Below, piece by piece: positions 27,164 through 36,808 of a stretch of 64,000 bases of DNA. The number at the start of each line of letters is the position of its first letter. Positions within the stretch are counted from its first letter, which is position 1. The DNA comes from Marinomonas alcarazii. Lineage in GTDB: Bacteria > Pseudomonadota > Gammaproteobacteria > Pseudomonadales > Marinomonadaceae. The stretch covers positions 638,234 through 702,233 of the forward strand of contig NZ_QKLW01000001.1 in the NCBI RefSeq assembly GCF_003208215.1, given 5' to 3'. The translations under genes and the position numbers were made by a program. The notes beneath the pieces are model-generated. The model searched no databases, had not been told where the DNA came from, and worked only from the letters and a program-made list of their open reading frames with translations.

Positions 27164-30100
27164 ATGCCGACACATGCCGTAATGACGCGCGATCGTCATC
27201 TGATAAGTCAAAAACAAAGCCAGTTGAGCAAGCGTCAAAAGGAAGGTTTACCTTTTGATCGTATGCAAACGGAATTAAATACTCTCATTGAGCAGTCAGA
27301 GACCCTTTACCAAGCTCGTTTGTCTCGCTTGCCAAAGATTACTTATGACGAGAGTTTGCCCGTTGCCGCTCGCGCTGATGAAATCATCAAAGCCATACAA
27401 GAAAACCAAGTGGTGATTATTGCAGGGGAAACCGGTTCCGGTAAAACCACGCAATTACCAAAAATGTGTTTGCAAGCTGGCCGCGGAATAGCGGGGCAGA
27501 TTGGTCATACGCAGCCACGCCGTATTGCTGCACGCAGCGTTGCTGAGCGTATCAGTGACGAGATGCAGGTAAACTTGGGTGAACAAGTTGGTTTTCAGGT
27601 GCGTTTCAGTGATGAAAGCAACGAAGAAACTCTCATTAAGCTGATGACCGACGGTATTTTGTTGGCTGAAATTCAGCAAGATAAACGTCTTTATAAATAC
27701 GACACCATCATCATAGATGAAGCCCATGAACGTAGCTTAAACATCGACTTTTTGTTGGGCTATTTAAAGCAAGTGTTGGCGGTGCGTCCAGACCTTAAAG
27801 TCATAGTGACATCGGCAACGATCGACGTAGAGCGTTTTTCTAAGCACTTCAACAATGCGCCAATCATTGAAGTGTCGGGGCGTACTTATCCCGTCGAGGT
27901 GCGTTATCAGCCTTTATTGAGCAAGTCTGATTCAGAAGAGTTAGACGAAGATCAAAGTATGGAACAAGGCATTTTAGATGCCGTAGAGCTTTTGATCGCG
28001 GAAGAACGTCAATCTGGCTACCGTGGAGCGGGTGATATTCTGGTGTTCTTGCCTGGGGAGCGTGAAATTCGTGAGACCGCCGAGATTCTTCGCCGTGCGG
28101 AATTACGCGGAACAGAGGTTTTGCCTTTGTATGCGAGGCTCAGTGCTAGTGAGCAACAACGTATTTTCAAGTCTCATTCTGGTCGTCGCATTGTTTTATC
28201 GACAAACGTGGCGGAAACCTCGTTAACTGTACCTGGGATTCGTTATGTAATTGATCCGGGCTTGGCGCGTATTAGCCGATACAGCGTGCGATCCAAGGTG
28301 CAGCAATTACCGATAGAAAAAATCAGTCAAGCCAGCGCCAATCAGCGAGCAGGGCGATGTGGTCGTGTGGCGGACGGCATTTGTATCCGTTTGTATGACG
28401 AAGACGATTTTAACAATCGTGCTGAATTTACGGATCCAGAAATATTCCGCACCAACTTGGCGTCGGTTATTTTGCAGATGGCGAACTTAAAACTGGGTGC
28501 GGTTGAAAAATTCCCTTTTGTTGAAATGCCAGAAAGACGCATGATCAACGATGGTTATCGTGCCCTAACGGAGCTTGGCGCATTAAATAAAGAGCGTTTA
28601 ACGCCGATTGGTCGTCAGCTTGCTAAGCTACCAATTGACCCGAAATTAGGTCGTATCCTGATTGCTGCTGAGCAACATAGCGTGCTCAAAGAAGTAGCGA
28701 TTATTGTCAGCGCATTATCGGTTCCAGACCCTCGTGAACGTCCGCAGGACAAGAAAACACAATCCGACCAAGCGCATGCCGTCGATAAGGACGAAGATTC
28801 TGACTTTGCTGTGTTCCTAAATTTGTGGGAACGTTTCGAGGAACAACGCCAAGCCTTGTCACAGAATCAGTTACGCCAGTATTGCCGTAAGCAGTTTTTA
28901 AACTTTATGCGTATGCGTGAATGGCGTGATATTCATCGCCAAGTGATGATTGCTTGCAAACAGCTGGGTTTTAAAGAAGTTCAGCATGAAGAGCGTCATT
29001 ATGAGGCGATTCATCGTTCATTGTTGGCAGGCATGTTTACTCAGGTCGCTAATAAAATGGAAGACAGCAAGGAAATGCTTGGCTGTCGTTCTCGCAAATT
29101 ATCGATTTTCCCCGGTTCCATGTTATTTAAAAAGCCACCTCAATGGATTATGGCTGCGGAGCTGGTTGAGACCAGTAAATTGTATGCGCGAGTGACGGCG
29201 AGAATTGATCCCGCTTGGATTGAGGAATACGCAGCACCATTCGTAAAACGTCAATATTTCGATCCACATTTCGAGCGTAACCAAGGCCGTATTATGGCCC
29301 ATGAGCAGGTGTCGCTTTACGGTTTGGTGATCGTCGCGAAGCGTCGTATTGATTATGGCCATGTACATCCTGAAGAAGCCCGCGAAATTTTTATTCGCTC
29401 CGGGCTGGTGGAAGGCGAACTTCGCACCAAGCTGGCGTTTTACCGTAAGAACAAAGCCTTGATTGAGTCGTTAGAAACCCAAGAGGCCAAGCTGCGTAAG
29501 CGTGATATTTTGGTGGATGATGAAACGGTATTTGCTTTTTATAATGCCCGTTTGCCGGAACACGTGCGTAATCTGAAAAGCTTAGAGCACTTTGTTAAAA
29601 ATGACCCTGATGCTTTACTGATGACCCGTGATGACTTGATTAATCAAGACGTAAGTGTCGACGATCATGCGTTCCCAGATTCCTTTGGCCTAAATGGCGT
29701 GGCGTTACCAATTGATTATAAATTCGACCCAGGTCAGGAAACGGACGGCGCGACGTTAAAAGTGCCGGTAGGTTTGTTGCGTCAGTTGAGCCTAGAAGAC
29801 CTAGGCTGGGCCGTGCCAGGCTTTATCAAAGAACGCTGTGAAGCCTTGTTACGAGCATTGCCAAAAGCATTGCGTCGTCGTTTCGTGCCGATTCCGCAAT
29901 TTGTTGAGCGTGTGTACCCTAATTTGTCGAAAGACAAAGGCGATTTATTAGAGCAACTTAGCTTGCAGATTAAACGCGAAACCTTGATTGATATCCCACT
30001 TAATGAATGGAATGCCGACAAACTGGACTCGCATTTGACTCTGAATTTGGAAGTGGTGGATGAGCGTGGCAAGGTGCTTGGAGTAGGGAAGAACCTTGCC

Positions 30101-31039
30101 CAGCTCCAGACCCAGTTTAGCGACCTAGTGGAAGAAAGTTTTGCTAAGTTTGGTACTAAACAACACGAGCAAGAAGGTTTAACCGCATGGCCTGATCAGG
30201 ATATTCCGGAGCGCCAAGAGATCAAACAAGCGGGCATCAAGGTAACCGCGTTTCCTGCATTGGTTGCTCAAGGGGAAAGTGTTGCGCTCAAAATGTTTGA
30301 CGATAAAAACACGGCGGTCGAAACACATCGCAAAGGCGTGATTACCTTGCTCAAACTGACCTTAAGTAAAGACATGCGTTACTTACAGAAAAATTTACCG
30401 CATTTACGAGAATCCATGCTGATCTTTTCGCCATTGGGTCAAAAAGAAACACTGCTCGACGATTTGCTTAATGCGATATTAGATAAAGTCTTTTTAGATG
30501 GGCGACCTTTGCCAAGAACACGTCAGGAATTTGAGTCTTGTATAGTGGAGCATAAACCACGTTTAATCAGTGTCGCAAATGACATGGCAACACAGCTTTA
30601 TCGTGTGTTGTCGTCTTATCAAGGCGTGGCTAAAAAAATGAAGGGCAATATTCCTCTCCCTTGGACTCGCGTGTATGGTGACATTAAGACGCAGTTGGCG
30701 CAGCTGATTTACCCAGGTTTTATCGGTAACACGCCGCTGTTTTGGTTGGGGCAATTGCCGCGTTACTTCAAAGGGATTGAAGTGCGTTTGGAACGCTTTC
30801 AAAATCATTTGAACAAAGAAAACGCCTCGGTGTCTCAGTTAGAAACACTTTGGCTGCAATACACACAACAGAAAAAAGCCCATGAAGAGAAAGCGCTTTA
30901 TGATCCAGAATTGGTTAAATACCGTTGGATGTTAGAGGAATATCGTATTTCCTTGTTTGCGCAATCTGTTGGTACGTTGGAACCTATCTCCGAAAAGCGC
31001 TTAGCAAAGCAATGGAGTGAGGTTAAAAAGCTGGTTTAG
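27164..31039 (+). CDS. hrpA: ATP-dependent RNA helicase HrpA
   Basis: A 1291-aa DEAH-box helicase, matching E. coli HrpA (1300 aa), which rescues stalled or collided ribosomes. Walker A is GETGSGKTTQ, Walker B DEAHERS, motif III SAT and motif VI QRAGRCGR. The helicase-associated and OB domains follow, then the large C-terminal DUF3418 region specific to HrpA. The frame is open from 26999; I prefer the ATG at 27164, since upstream residues are unlike the family, though the next ATG at 27182 is also possible. Divergent from cysK. Confidence 0.93.
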   Translation: MPTHAVMTRDRHLISQKQSQLSKRQKEGLPFDRMQTELNTLIEQSETLYQARLSRLPKITYDESLPVAARADEIIKAIQENQVVIIAGETGSGKTTQLPKMCLQAGRGIAGQIGHTQPRRIAARSVAERISDEMQVNLGEQVGFQVRFSDESNEETLIKLMTDGILLAEIQQDKRLYKYDTIIIDEAHERSLNIDFLLGYLKQVLAVRPDLKVIVTSATIDVERFSKHFNNAPIIEVSGRTYPVEVRYQPLLSKSDSEELDEDQSMEQGILDAVELLIAEERQSGYRGAGDILVFLPGEREIRETAEILRRAELRGTEVLPLYARLSASEQQRIFKSHSGRRIVLSTNVAETSLTVPGIRYVIDPGLARISRYSVRSKVQQLPIEKISQASANQRAGRCGRVADGICIRLYDEDDFNNRAEFTDPEIFRTNLASVILQMANLKLGAVEKFPFVEMPERRMINDGYRALTELGALNKERLTPIGRQLAKLPIDPKLGRILIAAEQHSVLKEVAIIVSALSVPDPRERPQDKKTQSDQAHAVDKDEDSDFAVFLNLWERFEEQRQALSQNQLRQYCRKQFLNFMRMREWRDIHRQVMIACKQLGFKEVQHEERHYEAIHRSLLAGMFTQVANKMEDSKEMLGCRSRKLSIFPGSMLFKKPPQWIMAAELVETSKLYARVTARIDPAWIEEYAAPFVKRQYFDPHFERNQGRIMAHEQVSLYGLVIVAKRRIDYGHVHPEEAREIFIRSGLVEGELRTKLAFYRKNKALIESLETQEAKLRKRDILVDDETVFAFYNARLPEHVRNLKSLEHFVKNDPDALLMTRDDLINQDVSVDDHAFPDSFGLNGVALPIDYKFDPGQETDGATLKVPVGLLRQLSLEDLGWAVPGFIKERCEALLRALPKALRRRFVPIPQFVERVYPNLSKDKGDLLEQLSLQIKRETLIDIPLNEWNADKLDSHLTLNLEVVDERGKVLGVGKNLAQLQTQFSDLVEESFAKFGTKQHEQEGLTAWPDQDIPERQEIKQAGIKVTAFPALVAQGESVALKMFDDKNTAVETHRKGVITLLKLTLSKDMRYLQKNLPHLRESMLIFSPLGQKETLLDDLLNAILDKVFLDGRPLPRTRQEFESCIVEHKPRLISVANDMATQLYRVLSSYQGVAKKMKGNIPLPWTRVYGDIKTQLAQLIYPGFIGNTPLFWLGQLPRYFKGIEVRLERFQNHLNKENASVSQLETLWLQYTQQKKAHEEKALYDPELVKYRWMLEEYRISLFAQSVGTLEPISEKRLAKQWSEVKKLV

Positions 31040-31095
31040 TGATTAATTGGCTTTGTTCTGTGACTAGGTTGTAGGTTTATAAGGATAAGTAAGAA

Positions 31096-31989
31096 ATGTT
31101 TAAAACACTGGGCACTTTACTTTTTGGCGCTATGTTATTACTTGTGCAATCTTGTGCGCAGGTTCCAGTAGAAACCAAAGAAGATCCATGGGAAGGGTTT
31201 AACCGTTCTATGTTTATCTTTAATGATGCGGTTGATGGTGCTGTATTAAAACCCGTTGCCCAAGGCTATAAAGCGGTTACTCCGACACCGGTTCAAAAAG
31301 GTGTCAGTAACTTTTTCTCTAACTTAGGTGAAATCGGCAACATTGCCAATAACCTTCTGCAAGGAAAGTGGGATGCGACAGCATCGTCTAGCTTTCGTTT
31401 TCTAATTAACAGTACTGCAGGCTGGTTTGGTCTGTTTGATGTGGCGAGTGAGTTAGGACTGAAAAGATACGACGAAGATTTTGGTCAAACTCTTGGTTAT
31501 TGGGGTGTATCGTCTGGGCCGTATCTGGTGCTGCCATTCTTTGGCCCATCCACTGTCCGTGATGGATCGGCATTTGCAATCGAATATACCTATGTCGATG
31601 AAAAAGGCCTGTTAGATTTAAACAGTGATGAAGCGTTAGGCGTATTAGCTTTGGACGTCGTGGATACTCGTGCGCGTTATCTGAATGCCGAAGGCATGAT
31701 TATTGGTGACCGCTATAGCTTTATTCGAGACGTTTATCTGCAAACTCGCGCTTATGACGTTTACGATGGCAACGTGCCGAAGAAAAACACAGAAGCTCAA
31801 GAAGCGCCATCTGAAGACGGCAGTTGGGGTGATGACGCAGCAGATGACGGCTCAAGCTGGGGAGATGATGATTCCAGTTGGGGAGATGACTCTGTTGATG
31901 ATGGCTCAAGCTGGGGAGACGAGGATTCCAGCTGGGACGATGATTCCGTTGATGACGACTCGAGCTGGGATGACACGACGACTTATTAA
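31096..31989 (+). CDS. mlaA: Phospholipid-transport lipoprotein MlaA (VacJ) with acidic repeat tail
   Basis: A 297-aa outer-membrane lipoprotein of the Mla pathway, which removes misplaced phospholipids from the outer leaflet and passes them to MlaC. Lipobox VQSC (Cys20), then the MlaA core: EDPWEGFNRSMFIFNDAVD, SNFFSNLGEIGNIANNLLQG, DFGQTLGYWGV, GPYLVLPFFGPSTVRD. The core ends about residue 232. The remaining 60 or so residues are an unusual acidic tail of Asp/Ser/Trp/Gly repeats not found in E. coli MlaA (251 aa). No other mla genes are adjacent, as is usual for mlaA. Confidence 0.92.
   Translation: MFKTLGTLLFGAMLLLVQSCAQVPVETKEDPWEGFNRSMFIFNDAVDGAVLKPVAQGYKAVTPTPVQKGVSNFFSNLGEIGNIANNLLQGKWDATASSSFRFLINSTAGWFGLFDVASELGLKRYDEDFGQTLGYWGVSSGPYLVLPFFGPSTVRDGSAFAIEYTYVDEKGLLDLNSDEALGVLALDVVDTRARYLNAEGMIIGDRYSFIRDVYLQTRAYDVYDGNVPKKNTEAQEAPSEDGSWGDDAADDGSSWGDDDSSWGDDSVDDGSSWGDEDSSWDDDSVDDDSSWDDTTTY
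31843..31986 (+). repeat. 54-bp tandem coding repeats in the mlaA tail
   Basis: Codons 250-267, 268-285 and 286-297 encode about two and two-thirds copies of an 18-residue unit (DDGSSWGDDDSSWGDDSV and variants). Each unit itself holds two SSWxDD half-units. Base differences between copies are mainly silent or conservative, so the repeat has been kept under selection or is fairly old. Confidence 0.85.
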
Positions 31990-32061
31990 TATCGAAATGG
32001 TCTATTTATGACATTTCTATGATTCTGCGCTATTGATATGCTTATTTTTTGATCCTTTGCC

Positions 32062-32089
32062 GGGTATTAGTGCTATATTTTTAATACCC
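32062..32089. promoter_or_regulatory. Inverted repeat in the leader of the binding-protein gene
   Basis: GGGTATTA (32062-32069) and TAATACCC (32082-32089) form a perfect 8-bp inverted repeat 18 bp before the start codon at 32107. It may be an operator or a leader hairpin close to the ribosome binding site. No T-tract follows, so it is not a normal terminator. Confidence 0.4.
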
Positions 32090-32106
32090 CTTTGGTGAGA
32101 AAGATA

Positions 32107-33177
32107 ATGAATCATTTACTTTTCAGATGCTGTAAGCCCCTCAGTGCTTGGGGCTTTTGTCTCTTTTCTACATTTGTTTCTATTCATGCTTATAGCGCTC
32201 CAACCCTCAATATTCTAAATTGGGATGATTATCTCTCAGAAGAAGCAATTGCTGGCTGGGAAAGCCTCGAGGGCGTGAAGGTTCAGGTTATCGCTTACGA
32301 TAACGAAGATGTTCGAGATTTGCTGTTGACGGATCTCACTCAAAATCACATTGATCTTGCTATTGTTGACTCCCAATCGGCTACAAAATTAGCGAAATTA
32401 GGCTATGTGATAAACCTTAAGGAAACGGTAAGCCTCAGTGGTATCGAACCTGAGTGGCTTCAAAAGTGTGGTGATTCTGGCGTACCTTATTTATGGGGAA
32501 CATTGGGCATTGCTTACCGAGAAGATAAAGTTCACCAGCCCGTTAATGCATGGGCGGATTTATTTTCTGAAAGAGACGATCTAAAAGGTCACATCGGTAT
32601 GCTCGGTGACTATTACAGCATTATGGTACCCGCTTTAATTCATTTGAACTTATCTCCCAACACAGATAAAGAGGTGGATCTTAAGGCAACGTTTGAGCTA
32701 CTGAAGAAACAATCTGACAGCGTGCTGACGTATGAATATGCACCATCCTTTTTATCCAATTCAACAAAAAAAGACGATTTATACGCCGCCGTTGTCTACA
32801 GTGGCGATCAGTTCTTGATGAATGAAACTGTAGGCAAAGAAGTATGGCGTTATGTATTGCCAGAGGAACAATCAATAGTTTGGCTGGATTGCTGGGTCGT
32901 TCCAACTAATTCAGAAAAACAGTCTTTGGCGTTGTCTTTTATTGAATACATTAGTCAAGCAAAGGTGGCTGCGAAAAACTCAGAAGAAATTGGCGTAGCC
33001 ACAGTAAGTCACGCCGCCCATGGTTTACAAAGTAAGACAATGGCAGAGGATGCACTGATTTATCCTCGAATGGAAAGCCCTGATAAATTCTTGCCTGTAG
33101 AAATGTTGTCTGACGCCAATATCCAGCAACGCATTCGCATACAAGAAGCTGTTAAGGTTATACATGAGTCTAAATAA
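32107..33177 (+). CDS. PotD-like periplasmic polyamine-binding protein, NspS-like
   Basis: A 356-aa periplasmic binding protein of the spermidine/putrescine type. Signal peptide ends near AYSA; the mature start LNILNWDDYLSEEAIAGWE is the classic PotD/PotF opening. No ABC permease or ATPase is nearby. Instead its last 14 bp overlap a membrane GGDEF-EAL gene, as in the Vibrio cholerae nspS-mbaA pair, where NspS reports polyamines to MbaA rather than feeding a transporter. ATG at 32107 chosen over an upstream TTG, because GGTGAGAAAG is correctly placed. Ligand (norspermidine, spermidine or other) not predictable. Confidence 0.8.
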   Translation: MNHLLFRCCKPLSAWGFCLFSTFVSIHAYSAPTLNILNWDDYLSEEAIAGWESLEGVKVQVIAYDNEDVRDLLLTDLTQNHIDLAIVDSQSATKLAKLGYVINLKETVSLSGIEPEWLQKCGDSGVPYLWGTLGIAYREDKVHQPVNAWADLFSERDDLKGHIGMLGDYYSIMVPALIHLNLSPNTDKEVDLKATFELLKKQSDSVLTYEYAPSFLSNSTKKDDLYAAVVYSGDQFLMNETVGKEVWRYVLPEEQSIVWLDCWVVPTNSEKQSLALSFIEYISQAKVAAKNSEEIGVATVSHAAHGLQSKTMAEDALIYPRMESPDKFLPVEMLSDANIQQRIRIQEAVKVIHESK

Positions 33178-35479
33178 GCGGCTTATTCTTCTGCTTCTTC
33201 CCGTTATTCTGCTGGGGTACGGTGTTTCTACTTATTTGGTATATCAGTACCAGAAAAGTAATGTCATTGAATTGGAGCAAGCAAAGTTGGAGCAGCGAAT
33301 GTACCAACTACAAGGTATTTTTAAAGAGGAAGCGTCTACTGTTGATAGCTTGATGGCGCTTTTTTTGGAAGGAGGGTATCTATCCAACTTCTTACAATCT
33401 ACCTCTTCCAGTTATAGAGACATCGCATTAAGCCAAAGCTTGACGTTATTAACGACTCAAGCGCAACTAAATAGAAACCCACGTGTGTCATTTGCGTTGT
33501 TTAGCGGTGATGGCGAAGAGCTATTTTATTTCGAGCGCAGCTCAGACCCTTTTGCGACCATAAGTGATGAGCAGAATCAGATGTCGATGCAGATGATAAA
33601 AAATCGAGTCTCGACGGATTGGCGGCTTTTTAACGATACTTCTCCAAGCACCGTCATTAGAGGGCGCTTACTGGATAAATTAGCTTTAGTGCCATTCAAA
33701 GGGCGTGATGTAAAAGACAGTATACAATTGTCCTTTGCGGTTCGGATGGACATGTTCTCAGACTACTTAGAGTCTTTGAAGCAATCTTATCAAGCCACTA
33801 TTGAGTGGGAAAGCCGGCCAACGTTATTTGTAAATGAGCTTGGTTATTCGATCAGACTCTCTCCAAGTCAATTCCTGACGCTTAAACCTAATGACAGTGT
33901 GTTGGCAAAGCCATTGTCACAGCTGTCTCTACAACTAACGGCGATAGCCTTATTTCTTGCCGTTTTTACGTTTGGATTACTTGTTACTTTGATCTCTCGC
34001 TTTATTACCGCTCCAATTGGCGAGCTTGATAAAGAGCTCACTCAAGTAATGAACTATCAGAAAGACAATATTTCGCTTTCTGCCAACAAGAGTGAAATTG
34101 GTCAGTTAAGCAAAAAGTTTCATAACTTGTTTGAGCAGTTGCAAAGTAACTTGAAGAAAACTCATGAAATGGCGATAACCGATACGTTAACAGCACTGCC
34201 CAATCGGTTTCGGTTTTATGAATATTCTCGGCATGTGCTAGCCAAAGCTAATCAAGAGAACGCACTCGTATCCTTGGTGTATATTGATTTAGACAATTTC
34301 AAGTTTGTAAACGACAAATTAGGCCATGAAGCAGGAGATGATTTGCTTTGCTTTCTGGCTCAAGACTTACAGCGGTTAATAGAACCTATTTTGAAACAGC
34401 GAGGCGGTTGCATGGCGTCGCGCTTATCTGGCGACGAATTTGCGATTGTATTAACCCATGCCACTGTCAAAGAAGTGGATGATCTGGCGAAGTCTGTGGT
34501 GGCATTGTTTGAGGGAGGGTATGAGTCGGATCAATATTACTTTCCTGTTTCTGCCAGCATGGGTATTGCCTCTTTTCCAAAGGACGGCAAGACCTTAAAA
34601 GAGCTGATTGCTAATGCTGATATGGCTATGTATAACGCCAAGCGGTCTGGGAAAAATTGCTATAGTTATTACTCGGTCAATATTGCGGCAGGGGCACGAC
34701 GCACAAAAATGATCGAAGACGCCCTAAAGATGATTGATTGTGATGAAGAGTTTTTTCTCGTTTATATGCCCTACACGGATGCAGACGATCACATAAAAGG
34801 GTTTGAAGTACTCATTCGCTGGAATTCTCCAGAATTAGGCGTTATTCATCCTGATGAATTTATTCCTATTGCTGAGCAGACAGGCTCTTATGCAAAGATA
34901 GATCGTTGGGTATTTGAAACAGCGTTTAAAAGCCTTCCTAAAGTACGCCGCATTTTTGGTGAAGAATGTATCCTGTCGATTAATATATCGGCAGCCGAAC
35001 TGAGTCACCATTCTGTATTACAGCACTTGGATGAGCTAAAGAGCCAATACCAGATTGACGATAAGAGCATTGAATTAGAATTAACAGAAACCTTCAGTTA
35101 TGTACAAACCGGCTCTGTGTTTGATGTGCTGAACGGGCTGCAAAATTCTGGTTTTAGTATCGCCATTGACGATTTTGGCGTAGGTTATACGCCACTTTTG
35201 CATATGATTGATTACCCAGTAAATAAGGTAAAACTAGACAAGGTGCTAACAGAACGCATAACCGATTCGCAATACGCAAAATTGCTGCCGCCTCTAATAC
35301 AGCTGTGTCATTTACAAGATATTGTTGTGACAGCTGAGGGCATAGAAGATACCTTTCAGCTTCAGTGTTTAAAAGAGGCGGGGTGTGACTTCTTCCAAGG
35401 GTTTTGGCTGTCTAAGCCAATGCCCCTTGAAGAATTAGAAGATTGGTATCATGTTTATCGCAATAAAACGCCTGATTAA
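33164..35479 (+). CDS. MbaA-like membrane GGDEF-EAL cyclic-di-GMP enzyme
   Basis: A 771-aa sensor: membrane helix (about 5-27), periplasmic domain (about 28-250), second helix (about 255-281), HAMP-like linker (282-330), GGDEF domain (about 335-500) with SGDEF at 422-426, and EAL domain (about 515-765) with EVL at 548-550. In the EAL part the other catalytic residues are present (ELTETF, IDDFGVGY, VKLDK, AEGIED, QGF), so phosphodiesterase activity is likely; SGDEF still allows cyclase activity. Length, domain order and the overlapping PotD-like gene match Vibrio cholerae MbaA, which I recall also carries SGDEF and EVL. Likely a polyamine-controlled switch of biofilm or motility. Confidence 0.85.
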   Translation: MSLNKRLILLLLPVILLGYGVSTYLVYQYQKSNVIELEQAKLEQRMYQLQGIFKEEASTVDSLMALFLEGGYLSNFLQSTSSSYRDIALSQSLTLLTTQAQLNRNPRVSFALFSGDGEELFYFERSSDPFATISDEQNQMSMQMIKNRVSTDWRLFNDTSPSTVIRGRLLDKLALVPFKGRDVKDSIQLSFAVRMDMFSDYLESLKQSYQATIEWESRPTLFVNELGYSIRLSPSQFLTLKPNDSVLAKPLSQLSLQLTAIALFLAVFTFGLLVTLISRFITAPIGELDKELTQVMNYQKDNISLSANKSEIGQLSKKFHNLFEQLQSNLKKTHEMAITDTLTALPNRFRFYEYSRHVLAKANQENALVSLVYIDLDNFKFVNDKLGHEAGDDLLCFLAQDLQRLIEPILKQRGGCMASRLSGDEFAIVLTHATVKEVDDLAKSVVALFEGGYESDQYYFPVSASMGIASFPKDGKTLKELIANADMAMYNAKRSGKNCYSYYSVNIAAGARRTKMIEDALKMIDCDEEFFLVYMPYTDADDHIKGFEVLIRWNSPELGVIHPDEFIPIAEQTGSYAKIDRWVFETAFKSLPKVRRIFGEECILSINISAAELSHHSVLQHLDELKSQYQIDDKSIELELTETFSYVQTGSVFDVLNGLQNSGFSIAIDDFGVGYTPLLHMIDYPVNKVKLDKVLTERITDSQYAKLLPPLIQLCHLQDIVVTAEGIEDTFQLQCLKEAGCDFFQGFWLSKPMPLEELEDWYHVYRNKTPD

Positions 35480-35489
35480 CAGAGCAGGG

Positions 35490-36605
35490 CTATTGTAGCG
35501 CGAGCTTATTATCCAGCGTGACTCTTAACAATTTCCCCGAGTCTGTACCAATGTATAGTGCGCCCTTTGAGTCCTGAGCGATTGAACGCAGGCGTTCATC
35601 CAAACTCTGCAGATAACGCGTTTCAGTCGTTTCGCCATTCTTATCGATTTTGATTTTGTTCAAATGCCTTAACGCTAAAGCGGTTGATAAGAAATCGCCG
35701 TTCCAATTGGAAAACAGCATGCCCCTGTAACGAATCAAACTGCTTGGCGCGATCGAAGGAATAAAGACTTTGGCAGGATTATCTATGCCAACTTTTGTTT
35801 GACCTTCACCCACATCAATTGGGCCCCAATATTCTTTTCCGTAGGAGACAATCGGCCAACCATAGTTTGCACCAGGGCGAATGAGATTTATCTCGTCACC
35901 ACCTCTTGGACCATGTTCATTCGACCAGAGTGTATTCGTGTCAGTATCGTAAAACAAACCTTGAGGGTTTCGGTGACCATAGCTCCATATTTCATTGCGA
36001 ATATTCGCATGGGTGACAAAAGGGTTATCCCTTGGCACTGTGCCGTCTAAGTTGAGACGAATCACACTACCTGCATGATTGGTAAGATCTTGCGAATTAT
36101 CACGAACACCGCGATCGCCCACTGAAAAGAAAACGTGCCCTTTGTCGTCAAACGCGATGCGGCCACCATAGTGTTTTGTTGTGCTTGTGGCCGATTCAGT
36201 AACGAACACATCTTGCCAATCGGTTAATGCATTACGGGCTAATTTCGCTCTAGCTAAGGTGGTTTTAGCGCCATCTTTTGTTGGCTTGGCATAGGTGAAG
36301 TAAATCCACCCTTGCGTTTTAAATTCGGGTGAAATTGCAACATCCAACAACCCGCCTTGACCACGACTGTCTACATCGGGCAAACCGCTTAACGATTGTG
36401 TTTTTCCGCTTAGTAAATCGACTTTGTAAGCCTCACCTTTTTTGATGGTGACGATGGCTTCTTGATCACTAAGCATGGCAATACCCCAAGGCATGCCATC
36501 GAATTGAGTGACTTGATCAACGTTTAATGAATCATCAAGGATGGCATCCGAGGCGCTGGCATTTAGAGCCATCAGGCTAGCTAAAAATAGAATCCAAGTT
36601 TTCAT
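35490..36605 (-). CDS. PQQ-dependent aldose sugar dehydrogenase (YliI/Asd-like)
   Basis: A 371-aa periplasmic six-bladed beta-propeller, the same length as E. coli YliI/Asd, which oxidises aldose sugars with pyrroloquinoline quinone. Signal peptide (residues 1-18) after the chosen ATG at 36605 (GAGG upstream). Family motifs: GGRIAFDDKGHVFFSVGDRG, YGHRNPQGL and NEHGPRGGDEIN, which provide metal and PQQ contacts. The gene converges with the MbaA-like gene. No PQQ synthesis genes are in the window. Confidence 0.87.
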   Translation of the reverse strand: MKTWILFLASLMALNASASDAILDDSLNVDQVTQFDGMPWGIAMLSDQEAIVTIKKGEAYKVDLLSGKTQSLSGLPDVDSRGQGGLLDVAISPEFKTQGWIYFTYAKPTKDGAKTTLARAKLARNALTDWQDVFVTESATSTTKHYGGRIAFDDKGHVFFSVGDRGVRDNSQDLTNHAGSVIRLNLDGTVPRDNPFVTHANIRNEIWSYGHRNPQGLFYDTDTNTLWSNEHGPRGGDEINLIRPGANYGWPIVSYGKEYWGPIDVGEGQTKVGIDNPAKVFIPSIAPSSLIRYRGMLFSNWNGDFLSTALALRHLNKIKIDKNGETTETRYLQSLDERLRSIAQDSKGALYIGTDSGKLLRVTLDNKLALQ

Positions 36606-36808
36606 AAGGCGACCTCTTCTCGCAAATTTCACTATCTCAGTATATACAAAATAGTCGCTAGAAGAGGTGACAAGTGGCTATTTCCTCAACAATTGCGGAA
36701 TGCTTGCCCAGTTTAAAGAAGTATTGAAATAACCGCTAATTAAGACGTTGAATGCAGTATTTTGCCGTAATGATGCAAACAATATTATGCCCGTATGTGA
36801 AAAAAGGA

